Of a DNA stretch of 64,000 bases, positions 1-8,315 are shown piece by piece (positions within the stretch are counted from its first letter, which is position 1; the number at the start of each line of letters is the position of its first letter). The position numbers were made by a program, and so were the translations under genes. The stretch is from positions 434,001 to 498,000 of the forward strand of contig NZ_CP013444.1 of assembly GCF_001718835.1 (NCBI RefSeq). Reading direction: 5' to 3'. The notes under the pieces were generated by a model, which worked only from the letters and a program-made list of their open reading frames with translations, had not been told where the DNA came from and did not search any database. This DNA comes from Burkholderia cepacia (GTDB lineage: Bacteria; Pseudomonadota; Gammaproteobacteria; Burkholderiales; Burkholderiaceae).

Positions 1-576
1 GAAATCGACGTGTCGTTCAGCGATCGCGTGGCCGACCTCGTCAACGACGGCTTCGACATCGCGGTGCGCGTCGGCCCGCTCGTCGACACGACCGCGCTCG
101 TCTGCCGCCCGCTCGGCATGCAGCAGATGGGCATCTGCGCGTCGCCGGCCTATCTGGCGCAACACGGCCGGCCGGCGGGGCTCGACGAACTCGCGTCGCA
201 CGTCGGCATCGCGTATTCGCGCGGCGGGCAGGTCGTGCCGTGGCGAATCGTCGGCGCGGACGGCGATGCGCGCGAGCTTCGCGTGAGCGCCCGCCTGCGC
301 TTCGACGACCTGCTGGCGATCGCCGATGCGGCCGCCGCCGGCGCGGGCCTCGCGTGGCTGCCGTGCTGGCTGATGGCGCCTTACCTGCGCGACGGCCGGC
401 TCTCGCTCGTGATGGACAGCAACAGCGTGTCGGGCGCCGAAGTGTTCGCGGTGCGGCCGGCATCGCGCCAGGTGCCGTCGAAGGTGCGTGTGGTCATCGA
501 CGCGCTCGTCGACGAGATACCGCACATGCTCGCGCGGAGTTCGTCCGTCGACGGCGGGCACGGAGCGCATGGGTGA
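1..576 (+). CDS. LysR-family transcriptional regulator, 3' part only
   Basis: The reading frame is open from the first base, so the gene begins upstream of the window. The visible 191 residues are the effector-binding domain of a LysR regulator. DGFDIAVRVGPLVDTTAL and the later AAAAGAGLAWLPCWL, followed by YLRDGRLSLVM, match the type 2 periplasmic-binding fold of the family. The N-terminal helix-turn-helix is outside the window, so neither the start nor the target genes can be judged. It is the type that usually represses or activates a divergent neighbour. Confidence 0.85.
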   Translation, partial: EIDVSFSDRVADLVNDGFDIAVRVGPLVDTTALVCRPLGMQQMGICASPAYLAQHGRPAGLDELASHVGIAYSRGGQVVPWRIVGADGDARELRVSARLRFDDLLAIADAAAAGAGLAWLPCWLMAPYLRDGRLSLVMDSNSVSGAEVFAVRPASRQVPSKVRVVIDALVDEIPHMLARSSSVDGGHGAHG

Positions 577-696
577 CCGGGCCGCCGCAAGATCGCCATC
601 GCCGGCGGGATTCCGGGCCCGCCCTGTCAGCATCGACAGGCTGACGACGCCGGGCGGCGGTGCGTATGATTGCGGGCTTTTGCTTCCCGAGAGGAC

Positions 697-786
697 ATGC
701 CCGTGAACAAGAAACTTCAGGTCGTCATCGTGTTTATCGTCGGCCTCGTCGCGATGAGCGTCGCCTATCATTTCATGCATTCCTGA
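697..786 (+). CDS. 29-residue single-pass membrane peptide
   Basis: A very short frame, MPVNKKLQVVIVFIVGLVAM onward to YHFMHS. It begins with ATG eight bases after the start of a GAGAGGA ribosome-binding site at 689-695. A Lys-Lys pair precedes a run of about 17 hydrophobic residues, giving one membrane helix with the N terminus probably cytoplasmic. The good ribosome site and clean positive-inside pattern support translation. Function is unknown. It stands alone between the LysR gene and the sulfatase operon. Confidence 0.55.
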   Translation: MPVNKKLQVVIVFIVGLVAMSVAYHFMHS

Positions 787-962
787 GCATCGGCGCGTAC
801 CGCCCGCGGCGGGCGCCGGTTGCGCTTCCCGCAATCCCGCCGATGCCCTCCGTGCGCGGTCGCGTCATATTCCGCCGCCCCGTTAGCATGTGACGAATCG
901 GACTTTGGCCCCCGCTGCGGCAACGCTAAGATCGCCGATCCCGACGAACGAGCGATACCGCG

Positions 963-2912
963 ATGACCCAGCCCGCCGCGCCCCAGCCTGCTTCCCGCTT
1001 CCGCCTGATCTGCGCCGCGATGGCCGGCGCGTTGTCGCTCGCATCGTGCGGCGGCGACGTCGACAGTACGCCGCCGCAGGTGAACGCGGGCGCGTCGGCA
1101 AAACGCCCGAACATCCTGTACATCATGGCCGACGATCTCGGCTATTCCGACATCCATGCATTCGGCGGCGAGATCAACACGCCGAACCTCGATGCGCTCG
1201 TCGCGTCGGGCCGCATCCTGTCGAACCATCACACGGGCACCGTCTGCGCGATCACGCGCGCGATGCTGGTGTCCGGCACCGATCACCATCTGGTCGGCGA
1301 AGGCACGATGGGAGTGCCGACCGACGAACGGCGCGGGCTGCCCGGCTACGAGGGCTACCTGAACGACCGTGCACTGTCGTTCGCACAACTATTGAAGGAT
1401 GCCGGCTACCACACGTACATCGCGGGCAAGTGGCATATCGGCTCGGGGATCGTCGGCAGCGCGACGGGCAGCGGGCAGACGCCGGACCAGTGGGGCTTCG
1501 AGCGCAGCTACGTGCTGCTCGGCGGCGCGGCGACCAACCACTTCGCGCACGAGCCGGCCGGCTCGTCGAACTACACCGAAGACGGCCGTTACGTGCAGCC
1601 CGGCCAGCCCGGGCAGCCGGGCGGTGCGGGCGGCAGCCCGGCCGTGTTCTATTCGACCGATTTCTATACGCAGAAGCTGATCTCGTACATCGATTCGAAC
1701 CAGCGCGACGGCAAGCCGTTCTTCGCGTACGCGGCGTATACGTCGCCGCACTGGCCGCTCCAGGTGCCCGAACCATGGCTGCACAAGTATGCGGGCGTGT
1801 ACGACGCCGGCTACGACGCGATCCGCAACGCGCGGATCGCACGGCAGAAGGCGCTCGGGCTGATTCCCGCCGATTTCAAGCCGTTCGACGGCCTGCCTGA
1901 AACGACGGCCGCGTCGCCCGCGACCGCGAACAACGGTACGGCCAGCGCGAAATACATCAGCGCGGTGCATTCGGCCGCTGACGGCTACAGCGACTACGGC
2001 CCCGGCAAGGTCGACAAGCTGTGGTCGAGCCTGTCGCCGGCCGAGCGCAAGGCGCAGGCGCGCTACATGGAGATCTACGCGGGGATGGTCGAGAACCTCG
2101 ACTACAACATCGGACGCCTGATCCAGCACCTGAAGGACATCGGCGAATACGACAACACGTTCATCATGTTCCAGTCGGACAACGGCGCCGAAGGCTGGCC
2201 GATCGACTCGGGCGCGGACCCGACGGCGACCGACACCGCGAACGGGCAGGAGCCGGTCTACTCGACCCTCGGCACCGACAACGGCAAGCAGAATGCGCAG
2301 CGCCTGCAGTACGGGCTGCGCTGGGCCGAGGTGAGCGCGTCGCCGTTCCGGCTCACGAAGGGGTATTCGGCCGAAGGCGGCGTATCGACGCCGACGATCG
2401 TGCGCCTGCCGGGCCAGACGCAGCAGTTGCCGACGCTGCGCGCGTTCACGCACGTGACCGACAACACGGCGACGTTCCTCGCGGTCGCGGGCGTCACGCC
2501 GCCGTCGCAGCCGGCGCCGCCGCTCGTCAACACGCTGACGGGCGTCGACCAGAACAAGGGCAAGGTGATCTACAACAACCGCTACGTGTATCCGGTCACC
2601 GGCCAGTCGCTGCTGCCGGTGCTCACGGGATCGGCGACGGGCGAGGTGCATACGACGCCGTTCGGCGACGAAGCATACGGCCGCGCCTACCTGCGCAGCG
2701 CCGACGGCCGCTGGAAGGCGCTGTGGACCGAACCGCCGCTCGGGCCGCCCGACGGTCACTGGCAGCTTTACGACCTCGCGTCGGATCGCGGCGAGACGAC
2801 CGACGTATCGGCGCAGAACCCGTCGGTGATCGGCACGCTGGTCGACCAGTGGAAGACCTACATGAGCAACGTCGGCGGTGTCGAACCGCTGCGTCCGCGC
2901 GGCTACTACTGA
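963..2912 (+). CDS. Arylsulfatase-family lipoprotein
   Basis: Sulfatase of 649 residues in the alkaline phosphatase superfamily, expected to hydrolyse sulfate esters outside the cytoplasm. A signal sequence ends in the lipobox LASC with Cys29, so it is probably a lipoprotein. Sulfatase landmarks are visible in order: ADDLGYSD (metal-binding Asp pair, about residue 57), the modified-Cys segment, AGKWHIGS (catalytic Lys/His, about residue 155) and QSDNGAE (metal Asp/Asn, about residue 403). The formylglycine site reads C95-A-I-T-R99, whereas the family consensus is C-x-P/A-x-R, so position 3 is unusual. It heads an operon with an FGE only 15 bases downstream, which makes Cys-type activation likely. 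Substrate cannot be told. Confidence 0.88.
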   Translation: MTQPAAPQPASRFRLICAAMAGALSLASCGGDVDSTPPQVNAGASAKRPNILYIMADDLGYSDIHAFGGEINTPNLDALVASGRILSNHHTGTVCAITRAMLVSGTDHHLVGEGTMGVPTDERRGLPGYEGYLNDRALSFAQLLKDAGYHTYIAGKWHIGSGIVGSATGSGQTPDQWGFERSYVLLGGAATNHFAHEPAGSSNYTEDGRYVQPGQPGQPGGAGGSPAVFYSTDFYTQKLISYIDSNQRDGKPFFAYAAYTSPHWPLQVPEPWLHKYAGVYDAGYDAIRNARIARQKALGLIPADFKPFDGLPETTAASPATANNGTASAKYISAVHSAADGYSDYGPGKVDKLWSSLSPAERKAQARYMEIYAGMVENLDYNIGRLIQHLKDIGEYDNTFIMFQSDNGAEGWPIDSGADPTATDTANGQEPVYSTLGTDNGKQNAQRLQYGLRWAEVSASPFRLTKGYSAEGGVSTPTIVRLPGQTQQLPTLRAFTHVTDNTATFLAVAGVTPPSQPAPPLVNTLTGVDQNKGKVIYNNRYVYPVTGQSLLPVLTGSATGEVHTTPFGDEAYGRAYLRSADGRWKALWTEPPLGPPDGHWQLYDLASDRGETTDVSAQNPSVIGTLVDQWKTYMSNVGGVEPLRPRGYY

Positions 2913-2927
2913 TACCGGGGCGACACG

Positions 2928-3977
2928 ATGCGGTTCCGGTTCTGGACGATCGGCGCGGCGCTGGCCGCCACGTTGTTCGCCGCGGCGTTCGCGGCCGGTT
3001 ATGCGAATCCCGTTGCGCCGGGGGGCGACGCATTCGACGACGCGAATCGCGGCCGCGCGCTCGCGCCGCTCGGCTCGGAACGGCAGTGCGAGCGTTACTC
3101 GGGGCTGCCGGCAAAGTGGCGCGACGACCCGAAGGCCGGAATGGTGCATCTGCGCGGCGGCGCGTTCGTGTTCGGCAGCACGCGCGGCTACGCGGACGAG
3201 CGCCCGGTGGGCGACGGCCGTACGCGCGTCGGCGGGTTCTGGATCGACCAGACCGACGTGACGATCGCGCAGTTCGCCGCGTTCGTGCAGGCGACCGGCT
3301 ACGTTACCGAGGCCGAGCAGCAGGGCGGGGCGGCCGTGTTCCATGTGCCGACACGCGACGAGATGAACGCGCGCGACCTCGCGTGGTGGTCGTGGGTGAA
3401 GGGCGCGTCGTGGCGTCATCCGCGCGGGCCGGGCAGCGGCGTCGACGGGATCGGCAACCTGCCCGTCACGCTCGTCACGCAGCGCGATGCGCTCGCCTAT
3501 GCGCGCTGGCTCGGCCGCGACCTGCCGACCGAGGCCGAATGGGAATACGCGGGCAAGGCCGGCCGCGACGACGCGTCGCTCGACGCGGCGCCGCGCGACG
3601 CGCAGGGCAAGCCGGCCGCGAACTACTGGCAGGGCGCGTTCCCGGTGCTCGACACGGCCGAGGACGGCCATGCGGGGCTCGCGCCCGTCGGCTGCTACGC
3701 GGCGAACGGGTTCCGGCTCTACGACATGATCGGCAATGCGTGGGAATGGACGAAGGACGCCTATACGGGCCCGCACCAGTCGCATACCAACGGCGACACG
3801 GCGGCCGTCGCGCCGCCGACGCGCCGGCACGATACGCCGATGGTCATCAAGGGCGGCTCGTTCCTGTGCTCGCGCGATTACTGCGTGCGCTATCGCGCGT
3901 CGTCGCGCGAACAGCAGGAGGCCGATCTCGGCGCGTCGCATATCGGGTTTCGCACGATTCTGAGGGATGCGCCGTGA
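2928..3977 (+). CDS. Formylglycine-generating enzyme (SUMF1/FGE family), exported
   Basis: FGE of 349 residues that would oxidise the active-site Cys of the upstream sulfatase to formylglycine. The C-terminal block VIKGGSFLCSRDYCVRYR carries both catalytic cysteines, C314 and C319, with the spacing of human SUMF1 (C336/C341), and it ends in ASHIGFR. Upstream are FWIDQTDVTIAQFAAFV and LPTEAEWEYAG, typical of the FGE fold. Unlike many bacterial FGEs, it begins with a hydrophobic leader (residues 5-25), so it is probably exported or membrane-anchored. The stop overlaps the possible GTG of the next frame (GTGA at 3974). Confidence 0.88.
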   Translation: MRFRFWTIGAALAATLFAAAFAAGYANPVAPGGDAFDDANRGRALAPLGSERQCERYSGLPAKWRDDPKAGMVHLRGGAFVFGSTRGYADERPVGDGRTRVGGFWIDQTDVTIAQFAAFVQATGYVTEAEQQGGAAVFHVPTRDEMNARDLAWWSWVKGASWRHPRGPGSGVDGIGNLPVTLVTQRDALAYARWLGRDLPTEAEWEYAGKAGRDDASLDAAPRDAQGKPAANYWQGAFPVLDTAEDGHAGLAPVGCYAANGFRLYDMIGNAWEWTKDAYTGPHQSHTNGDTAAVAPPTRRHDTPMVIKGGSFLCSRDYCVRYRASSREQQEADLGASHIGFRTILRDAP

Positions 3978-4042
3978 CGCGGACATTGTTCCGGCGCGCC
4001 GCCGCGTGGTGGCCGGCTCTGCCCGAGCGTGACGCGCGCGTG

Positions 4043-4849
4043 ATGACGAAGCGTGCGCGCCGTTCGATTGCCGCGCTGATGTGGCTCGCGTGCGGCGCGA
4101 CGCATGCGGCGCCGGCGGTCGAGGCGGCCGGTGCGCCCGTGCGCGTCGGCGTGACGCGCGGCGTGCATGCGCAGATCCTCGACGAAGTGAAGCGGGTCGC
4201 TGCCGCGCGCGGTCTGCCGGTCGACGTCGTCGAATTCGACGATGCATCGCGCATCGACGCGGCACTGGCCGATGGCCGGATCGACGCGGCCAGCTTCGAG
4301 GACGCGCAGCGCCTCGCGGCGACGCGCGCCGCGAAGGGGTACGCGCTGACGGCGGTCGCGACGACGGTGACGCTGCCGATGGCGCTCTATTCGCGCAAGC
4401 TCAAAAACCTGAACGAACTGCAACCCGGTGCGACGGTCGCGATTCCCGCCGATCCGCGCGGGATGGCGCGCGCGCTCGTGCTGCTGCAGAACGACACGCT
4501 GGTGACGCTGCGCGAGCAGGCCGGCCTGCATGCGACGCTGCGCGACGTGACCGGCAACCGGCTCGGGCTGAAGCTCGTCGCGCTGCGCCGCGAACGCCTT
4601 TACGCGGCGCTCGACCGGGCCGCGTTCGTCGCGATCGACAGCGACGATGCCGCGCGGGCCGGGCTGCAACCCGCGCGCGACAGCATCAGCCTCGAGGACG
4701 CGCGCTCGCCGTACGCGAACGTGCTGACGGTGCGCGATGCCGATCGCGCGAAGCCGTGGGTGACGCAACTCGTCGCCGCCTATCACTCGGACGACGTCGC
4801 CCGCTTCATTCTCACGCGCTATCAGGATTCGGTGCGACGGCCGTGGTAG
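4043..4849 (+). CDS. NlpA/MetQ-like periplasmic substrate-binding protein
   Basis: About 268 residues. The mature part begins VRVGVTRGVHAQILDEV and continues DVVEFDDASRIDAALADG, the pattern of D-methionine/NlpA binding proteins. The ATG at 4043 is preferred because it gives a clean Sec signal peptide (MTKRARRSIAALMWLACGA then THAAP). A GTG at 3974 overlapping the FGE stop is in frame and possible. No lipobox Cys sits at the cleavage site, unlike classic MetQ lipoproteins. No ABC ATPase or permease lies nearby, so it may serve a distant transporter or act as a sensor. Linkage to a sulfatase suggests a sulfur-compound ligand, but that is inference. Confidence 0.75.
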   Translation: MTKRARRSIAALMWLACGATHAAPAVEAAGAPVRVGVTRGVHAQILDEVKRVAAARGLPVDVVEFDDASRIDAALADGRIDAASFEDAQRLAATRAAKGYALTAVATTVTLPMALYSRKLKNLNELQPGATVAIPADPRGMARALVLLQNDTLVTLREQAGLHATLRDVTGNRLGLKLVALRRERLYAALDRAAFVAIDSDDAARAGLQPARDSISLEDARSPYANVLTVRDADRAKPWVTQLVAAYHSDDVARFILTRYQDSVRRPW

Positions 4850-5829
4850 ACACCTACCTGCTCGCGTGCAACGCATGCGGACGCTGCTGCAACAGCGCGC
4901 CGACGCTGTCGTTGCGCGAACTGTTCCGGCACCGGCATCGCTTCGTCGGCGCGCTGACGATCGGTCGCGTGCCGAAGCGGCGGATCGGCGAGCGCTGGCG
5001 CGCGGGCGGCCGCGAGCACGCGTTCGATGCCGACGACGTATCGGCCGCCGATGCGCTCGCGGGCACGTTGTTTCATCGCGCCGGCGGCGCGGGGAGCGAA
5101 TGGATCGCGCTGACGCTGCAGGGCTACGACTATCCGTCGCTTGGACGTTGCGCGGCACTCGCCGACGACGGCCGCTGCAGCGTGCATGCGGACAAGCCGT
5201 CGATCTGCGGTGCGGCACCGCTCGATCCGATGCTGCCCGACCGGTTGCAGTCCCGTGTGCTGGCCGCGCGGCGCGACGATGCGGGATGGCTTGGCGCGAA
5301 CTGCATTCTCGAAGGGCGAGATGTGTCGTCTACCGTTGGACCTTCGTCGCCGATCCCGCTGGTGACGGCGGAGCGCGTGGCCGACCGCGCGGCGCTCGAT
5401 GCGTATCGCGATGCGCTCGTGTTCGAGCGCGCGGTGTGGCGCGATGCGGTGTACGCATCGTTGACCGGCGGCGGGCAGGAGGTGCGGCGCGCATTGTCCC
5501 GGCTCGCGCCCGGCGGGTACCTGACCGTGTCGATCGTGCCCGTCCTGCTGGCCGTTGCGTCGATCTCCGCGCCGTGCTGCGCGTTGTGCATCGACTTCAT
5601 CGACGCTCAGCGTGCATTGATCGATGCGAGCGTCGCGGCGGCGCTCGCGCGCCGGCGGCCTGACGACCGGCCCGCGACGCGCGAGTTGCGCGGCTTCGCG
5701 CAGGCTTTCGAGCGCGCGCGGCAGGCGCTGGCGGCGATGCCGGCGCACGATGCCGCGCCGCGCGCCGATGCATCCCGCATCGAGGCGTGGCTCGCCGATC
5801 GACCCGATTTCGACCTCAACGCGGCCTGA
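4843..5829 (+). CDS. YkgJ-family cysteine-cluster protein
   Basis: A 328-residue protein starting with GTG at 4843 and overlapping the stop of the binding-protein gene by seven bases, so translation is probably coupled. The N terminus carries CNACGRCCN (C-x2-C-x2-CC) and later GRCAAL, GRCSVH and SICGAAP. This is the metal- or Fe-S-binding cysteine cluster of the YkgJ/UPF0153 family. A second cluster, CCALCIDF, lies near residue 246. The family has no settled reaction. In this operon it might assist redox maturation, but that is a guess from position. Confidence 0.7.
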   Translation: MVDTYLLACNACGRCCNSAPTLSLRELFRHRHRFVGALTIGRVPKRRIGERWRAGGREHAFDADDVSAADALAGTLFHRAGGAGSEWIALTLQGYDYPSLGRCAALADDGRCSVHADKPSICGAAPLDPMLPDRLQSRVLAARRDDAGWLGANCILEGRDVSSTVGPSSPIPLVTAERVADRAALDAYRDALVFERAVWRDAVYASLTGGGQEVRRALSRLAPGGYLTVSIVPVLLAVASISAPCCALCIDFIDAQRALIDASVAAALARRRPDDRPATRELRGFAQAFERARQALAAMPAHDAAPRADASRIEAWLADRPDFDLNAA

Positions 5830-5891
5830 CGATCCCCGAGGTCGTCGTGCCTTAAACTCGGCGCTTGTCCAATAACAACCGAGGGGCTTCG

Positions 5892-6218
5892 ATGTACGCG
5901 TCGACCTTCATTTTCCGTGCCGGGCAGTACGACGACGAATTCCACCGGCTCGACCGGCGGATCGCCGACATGGCACGCGCGACGCCCGGCTATCTCGGCG
6001 AGGAGACTTGGGAGAGCGCTGACGGGGGACTCATTCAGAACGTCTATTACTGGGAGTCGGAGGCGGCGCTGCAGCAACTGATGCAGCATCCGGCGCATCT
6101 CGAGGCAAAGGCGAAGCAGGCGCGCTGGCTGGACGGCTATCGCGTCGTGATTTCGAAGGTGCTGCGCGAGTACGGCGACGGCAGGCTTGTGCCGCCGCTT
6201 GGGGGGCAGGCGGGGTGA
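5892..6218 (+). CDS. Antibiotic biosynthesis monooxygenase (ABM) fold protein
   Basis: Small protein of 108 residues. MYASTFIFRAGQYDDEFHRL opens the first beta strand, followed by MARATPGYLGEETW and VYYWESEAALQQLMQH, the typical ferredoxin-like ABM domain with its Trp-Glu-Ser segment. Such proteins act as small oxygenases, isomerases or heme-related enzymes. The exact substrate is not visible. The ATG at 5892 follows GAGGGG at 5881-5886. It is transcribed alone after the sulfatase operon. Confidence 0.75.
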   Translation: MYASTFIFRAGQYDDEFHRLDRRIADMARATPGYLGEETWESADGGLIQNVYYWESEAALQQLMQHPAHLEAKAKQARWLDGYRVVISKVLREYGDGRLVPPLGGQAG

Positions 6219-6250
6219 GTGGAGGGGGCGGCTGCGTTCCTTGATCCGGT

Positions 6251-7258
6251 TCACGCGTCAAACTCCGGATCCTTCATCGACCAGGCTGGATCGTCGTATT
6301 CTCCCCGTACCCACATCCACTGGCCTGCGAGGAACTCGCTGCGTCGTCGCTGTTCGAGTTCCTCGCTAGGCGTCAGTGTGCGGACTACGGGAAATCTTTG
6401 CCCTTCCCGGATCACAAATCGGCACGAGCTGGAGCCGTGGACGTATCCCTGCCATAAGCCCGTCTCGGGGCACAGCATGCCGGTGCGCAGGTTCATCTCC
6501 CCGTACTTCTGTCGCTTTGCTTGCCGTTCTTCGAGGCGACGTTGTCTGCGCTCGTCCGGAGTCAAGATCTTGTATGCGCGTCTTATTCTGACTTCGTCCA
6601 GCATCGGTGGAAGTGTTCCGTTCAATGGATTTACGTAAAATAGTTCGACATCAACGGGGAATTTGCTGGTGGCGATTGCTTTAGCTCGATACCGAAATTC
6701 CTGTAGGTTTGGGGAATCTGGAAATCTGGGAAATATTTCATTTCCGAATATGCGTTCTTCATCAGGGTCGACCCAATAGTTACCGAGTTGTAGCAGTGAT
6801 TCAATTTCCGTGTGAGGCAGATCCGCTAACATCGGGTCAAGCCGGATCGTCACTCCTCCCGGAACGATCTTCACCTTCGAGCGGTCAGCGCTGTAGTCCT
6901 CCGGATCATCGCCTGTATAAAATGAAATCCTCGCTGACGACAGTACGGGATTGGTATATAGATAGCGTGCTCCTTTTTCACGCTCATGCGGTTCCTTATC
7001 GCGAATTCGACCAAAGGCGATATGCGCTGGATCAAATGGCTTGTCATCACGCAAGATCGCCATTGCCTCCTTCAGAAGGCTACGTACCATCGCACGCTGC
7101 TCGTCAGCATGTTTCGTCATGTCAATTCCTAGCGCCGATGGTTCTGAGGGCAGAGGCGTAGTCTGCTGTGCATGTGCCTGGATTACGCACGAGAGGGTGA
7201 TCAGGACGGTTCCAATAGCCTCGAACCACTTCTGCGCATGCGTAAGCATCTTCTTCAT
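6251..7258 (-). CDS. Exported protein, candidate immunity partner of the VgrG effector
   Basis: From the ATG at 7258 the protein has 335 residues and a convincing Sec signal: MKKMLTHAQKWFEAIG, a hydrophobic stretch, then IQAHA before QQTTP. The ribosome site GGAG lies eight bases before this ATG. An alternative ATG at 7120, preceded by AGGA six bases away and one base after the effector stop, would give a 289-residue protein without the signal. The mature part is charged and ends GEYDDPAWSMKDPEFDA; I recognise no family. Position directly after a T6SS effector and probable periplasmic location suggest an immunity protein against a periplasm-acting toxin. Base composition is visibly more AT-rich than VgrG, suggesting a separate history. 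Confidence 0.55.
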   Translation of the reverse strand: MKKMLTHAQKWFEAIGTVLITLSCVIQAHAQQTTPLPSEPSALGIDMTKHADEQRAMVRSLLKEAMAILRDDKPFDPAHIAFGRIRDKEPHEREKGARYLYTNPVLSSARISFYTGDDPEDYSADRSKVKIVPGGVTIRLDPMLADLPHTEIESLLQLGNYWVDPDEERIFGNEIFPRFPDSPNLQEFRYRAKAIATSKFPVDVELFYVNPLNGTLPPMLDEVRIRRAYKILTPDERRQRRLEERQAKRQKYGEMNLRTGMLCPETGLWQGYVHGSSSCRFVIREGQRFPVVRTLTPSEELEQRRRSEFLAGQWMWVRGEYDDPAWSMKDPEFDA

Positions 7259-8315
7259 GTAACTGGCTCCGGTAGCCCGCTTCAAAACTCGCCATCTTCG
7301 TCGCCGCTTCAGGCGACACGTTGAGCAACTTGCATACTTCGGATTGTGCAATCGGCAGATCTGGTTTCACATAAGCTCCGCCCGCTTGGGGTTGTATATA
7401 CAAAATCATCCAATAATAGTGAAAAATAAGCATTCGATGCAACCCGGTGGTGATGAGGTTGCCATCTGGGATAGTGATTTTCTGGGTGGCCTCGTAGATG
7501 TTTTTTTGTATGTATGTTTTATATAGATTGAGGATCTTTGTGAATTTAACGTAGTCGTCGGGGTGTTGTCGAAGCAGCGCCATCATCCAAAAAAGCTGCT
7601 GGCAATGTCGCGCCTCATGATAAAGCAGCTCAGCAAATGATTGCAGCTTGCTATCCAGTGCGGCGGCGTCGTTCGTCACAGCAATAATTTGAGCGACTTC
7701 TTTCTCCTGAATGGCAATGACCCATTTCGACGCGACGAATGAAGCACTGACATCGGTGCGCATGTTGTATCGGTCTTGCCCTTGTTGCGCATTGACAATG
7801 TCAATGATCGGCATGGCTCCGCTTGGCTGCATGGATTCGTTGACATAGCCCTTCGGCAAACCAAATGGTCCCTCGCCCAAGGCGTCAGAAAGAACTCGGC
7901 CGACCACCTTTGCAATACCAGTCTTCACTTCAAGCGGCACCGAACCATCCAGCGTCTTGTACTTCCCCCATTGGATGCGACGAAGAATGTCCTTGATCGC
8001 TGCCGTATAGGCTTTCGTCACCGAATACTCAACATCGCGGCGCACCACCAAATCGTTAGGCACATCGCTCTGTTTCGCCCCGTTGATGAAGTGATGAAAG
8101 CGCAACCCGAAGTTCAGCGGATCGCAGGCCGCGAACATGGGGCGCTGATGCTCTGAGGTAGCTCCCTGTTCCGGCGTACTAGCTTTCGCGCCCCTGATCG
8201 TCGCGGTCCGCTTATCGGCATTCGGCGCCTTGGCGGTGTAGGGCGTCGAGTTGTCGCGCACGATGGCCGCCCGATTGACGGCAATCACCTTGTCCGGGTC
8301 GCTCGCGGCCAGCAC
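7122..8315 (-). CDS. VgrG C-terminal effector module with HExxH motif (out of frame with VgrG)
   Basis: The open frame runs from a GTG at 8315 without a ribosome site, overlapping the 3' end of VgrG. Its first residues, VLAASDPDKVIAVNRA, read as a direct continuation of the VgrG tail domain, so this is probably the effector half of one evolved VgrG split by a missing base. The segment LLYHEARHCQQLFWMM at about residue 228 carries HExxH, the zinc ligand and base motif of metallopeptidases. A later EEDAYACAE could supply a third ligand. About 397 residues. The composition becomes AT-rich in the second half. If translated in fusion it would be delivered on the T6SS spike; as it stands it may be inactive. 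Confidence 0.6.
   Translation of the reverse strand: MLAASDPDKVIAVNRAAIVRDNSTPYTAKAPNADKRTATIRGAKASTPEQGATSEHQRPMFAACDPLNFGLRFHHFINGAKQSDVPNDLVVRRDVEYSVTKAYTAAIKDILRRIQWGKYKTLDGSVPLEVKTGIAKVVGRVLSDALGEGPFGLPKGYVNESMQPSGAMPIIDIVNAQQGQDRYNMRTDVSASFVASKWVIAIQEKEVAQIIAVTNDAAALDSKLQSFAELLYHEARHCQQLFWMMALLRQHPDDYVKFTKILNLYKTYIQKNIYEATQKITIPDGNLITTGLHRMLIFHYYWMILYIQPQAGGAYVKPDLPIAQSEVCKLLNVSPEAATKMASFEAGYRSQLHEEDAYACAEVVRGYWNRPDHPLVRNPGTCTADYASALRTIGARN

Noticed and set aside
1389..4265. 958-codon open frame on the minus strand across the sulfatase and FGE genes
   Set aside because: Its translation is arginine- and alanine-rich without motifs and mirrors well-supported plus-strand genes; a codon-bias shadow of high-GC DNA.
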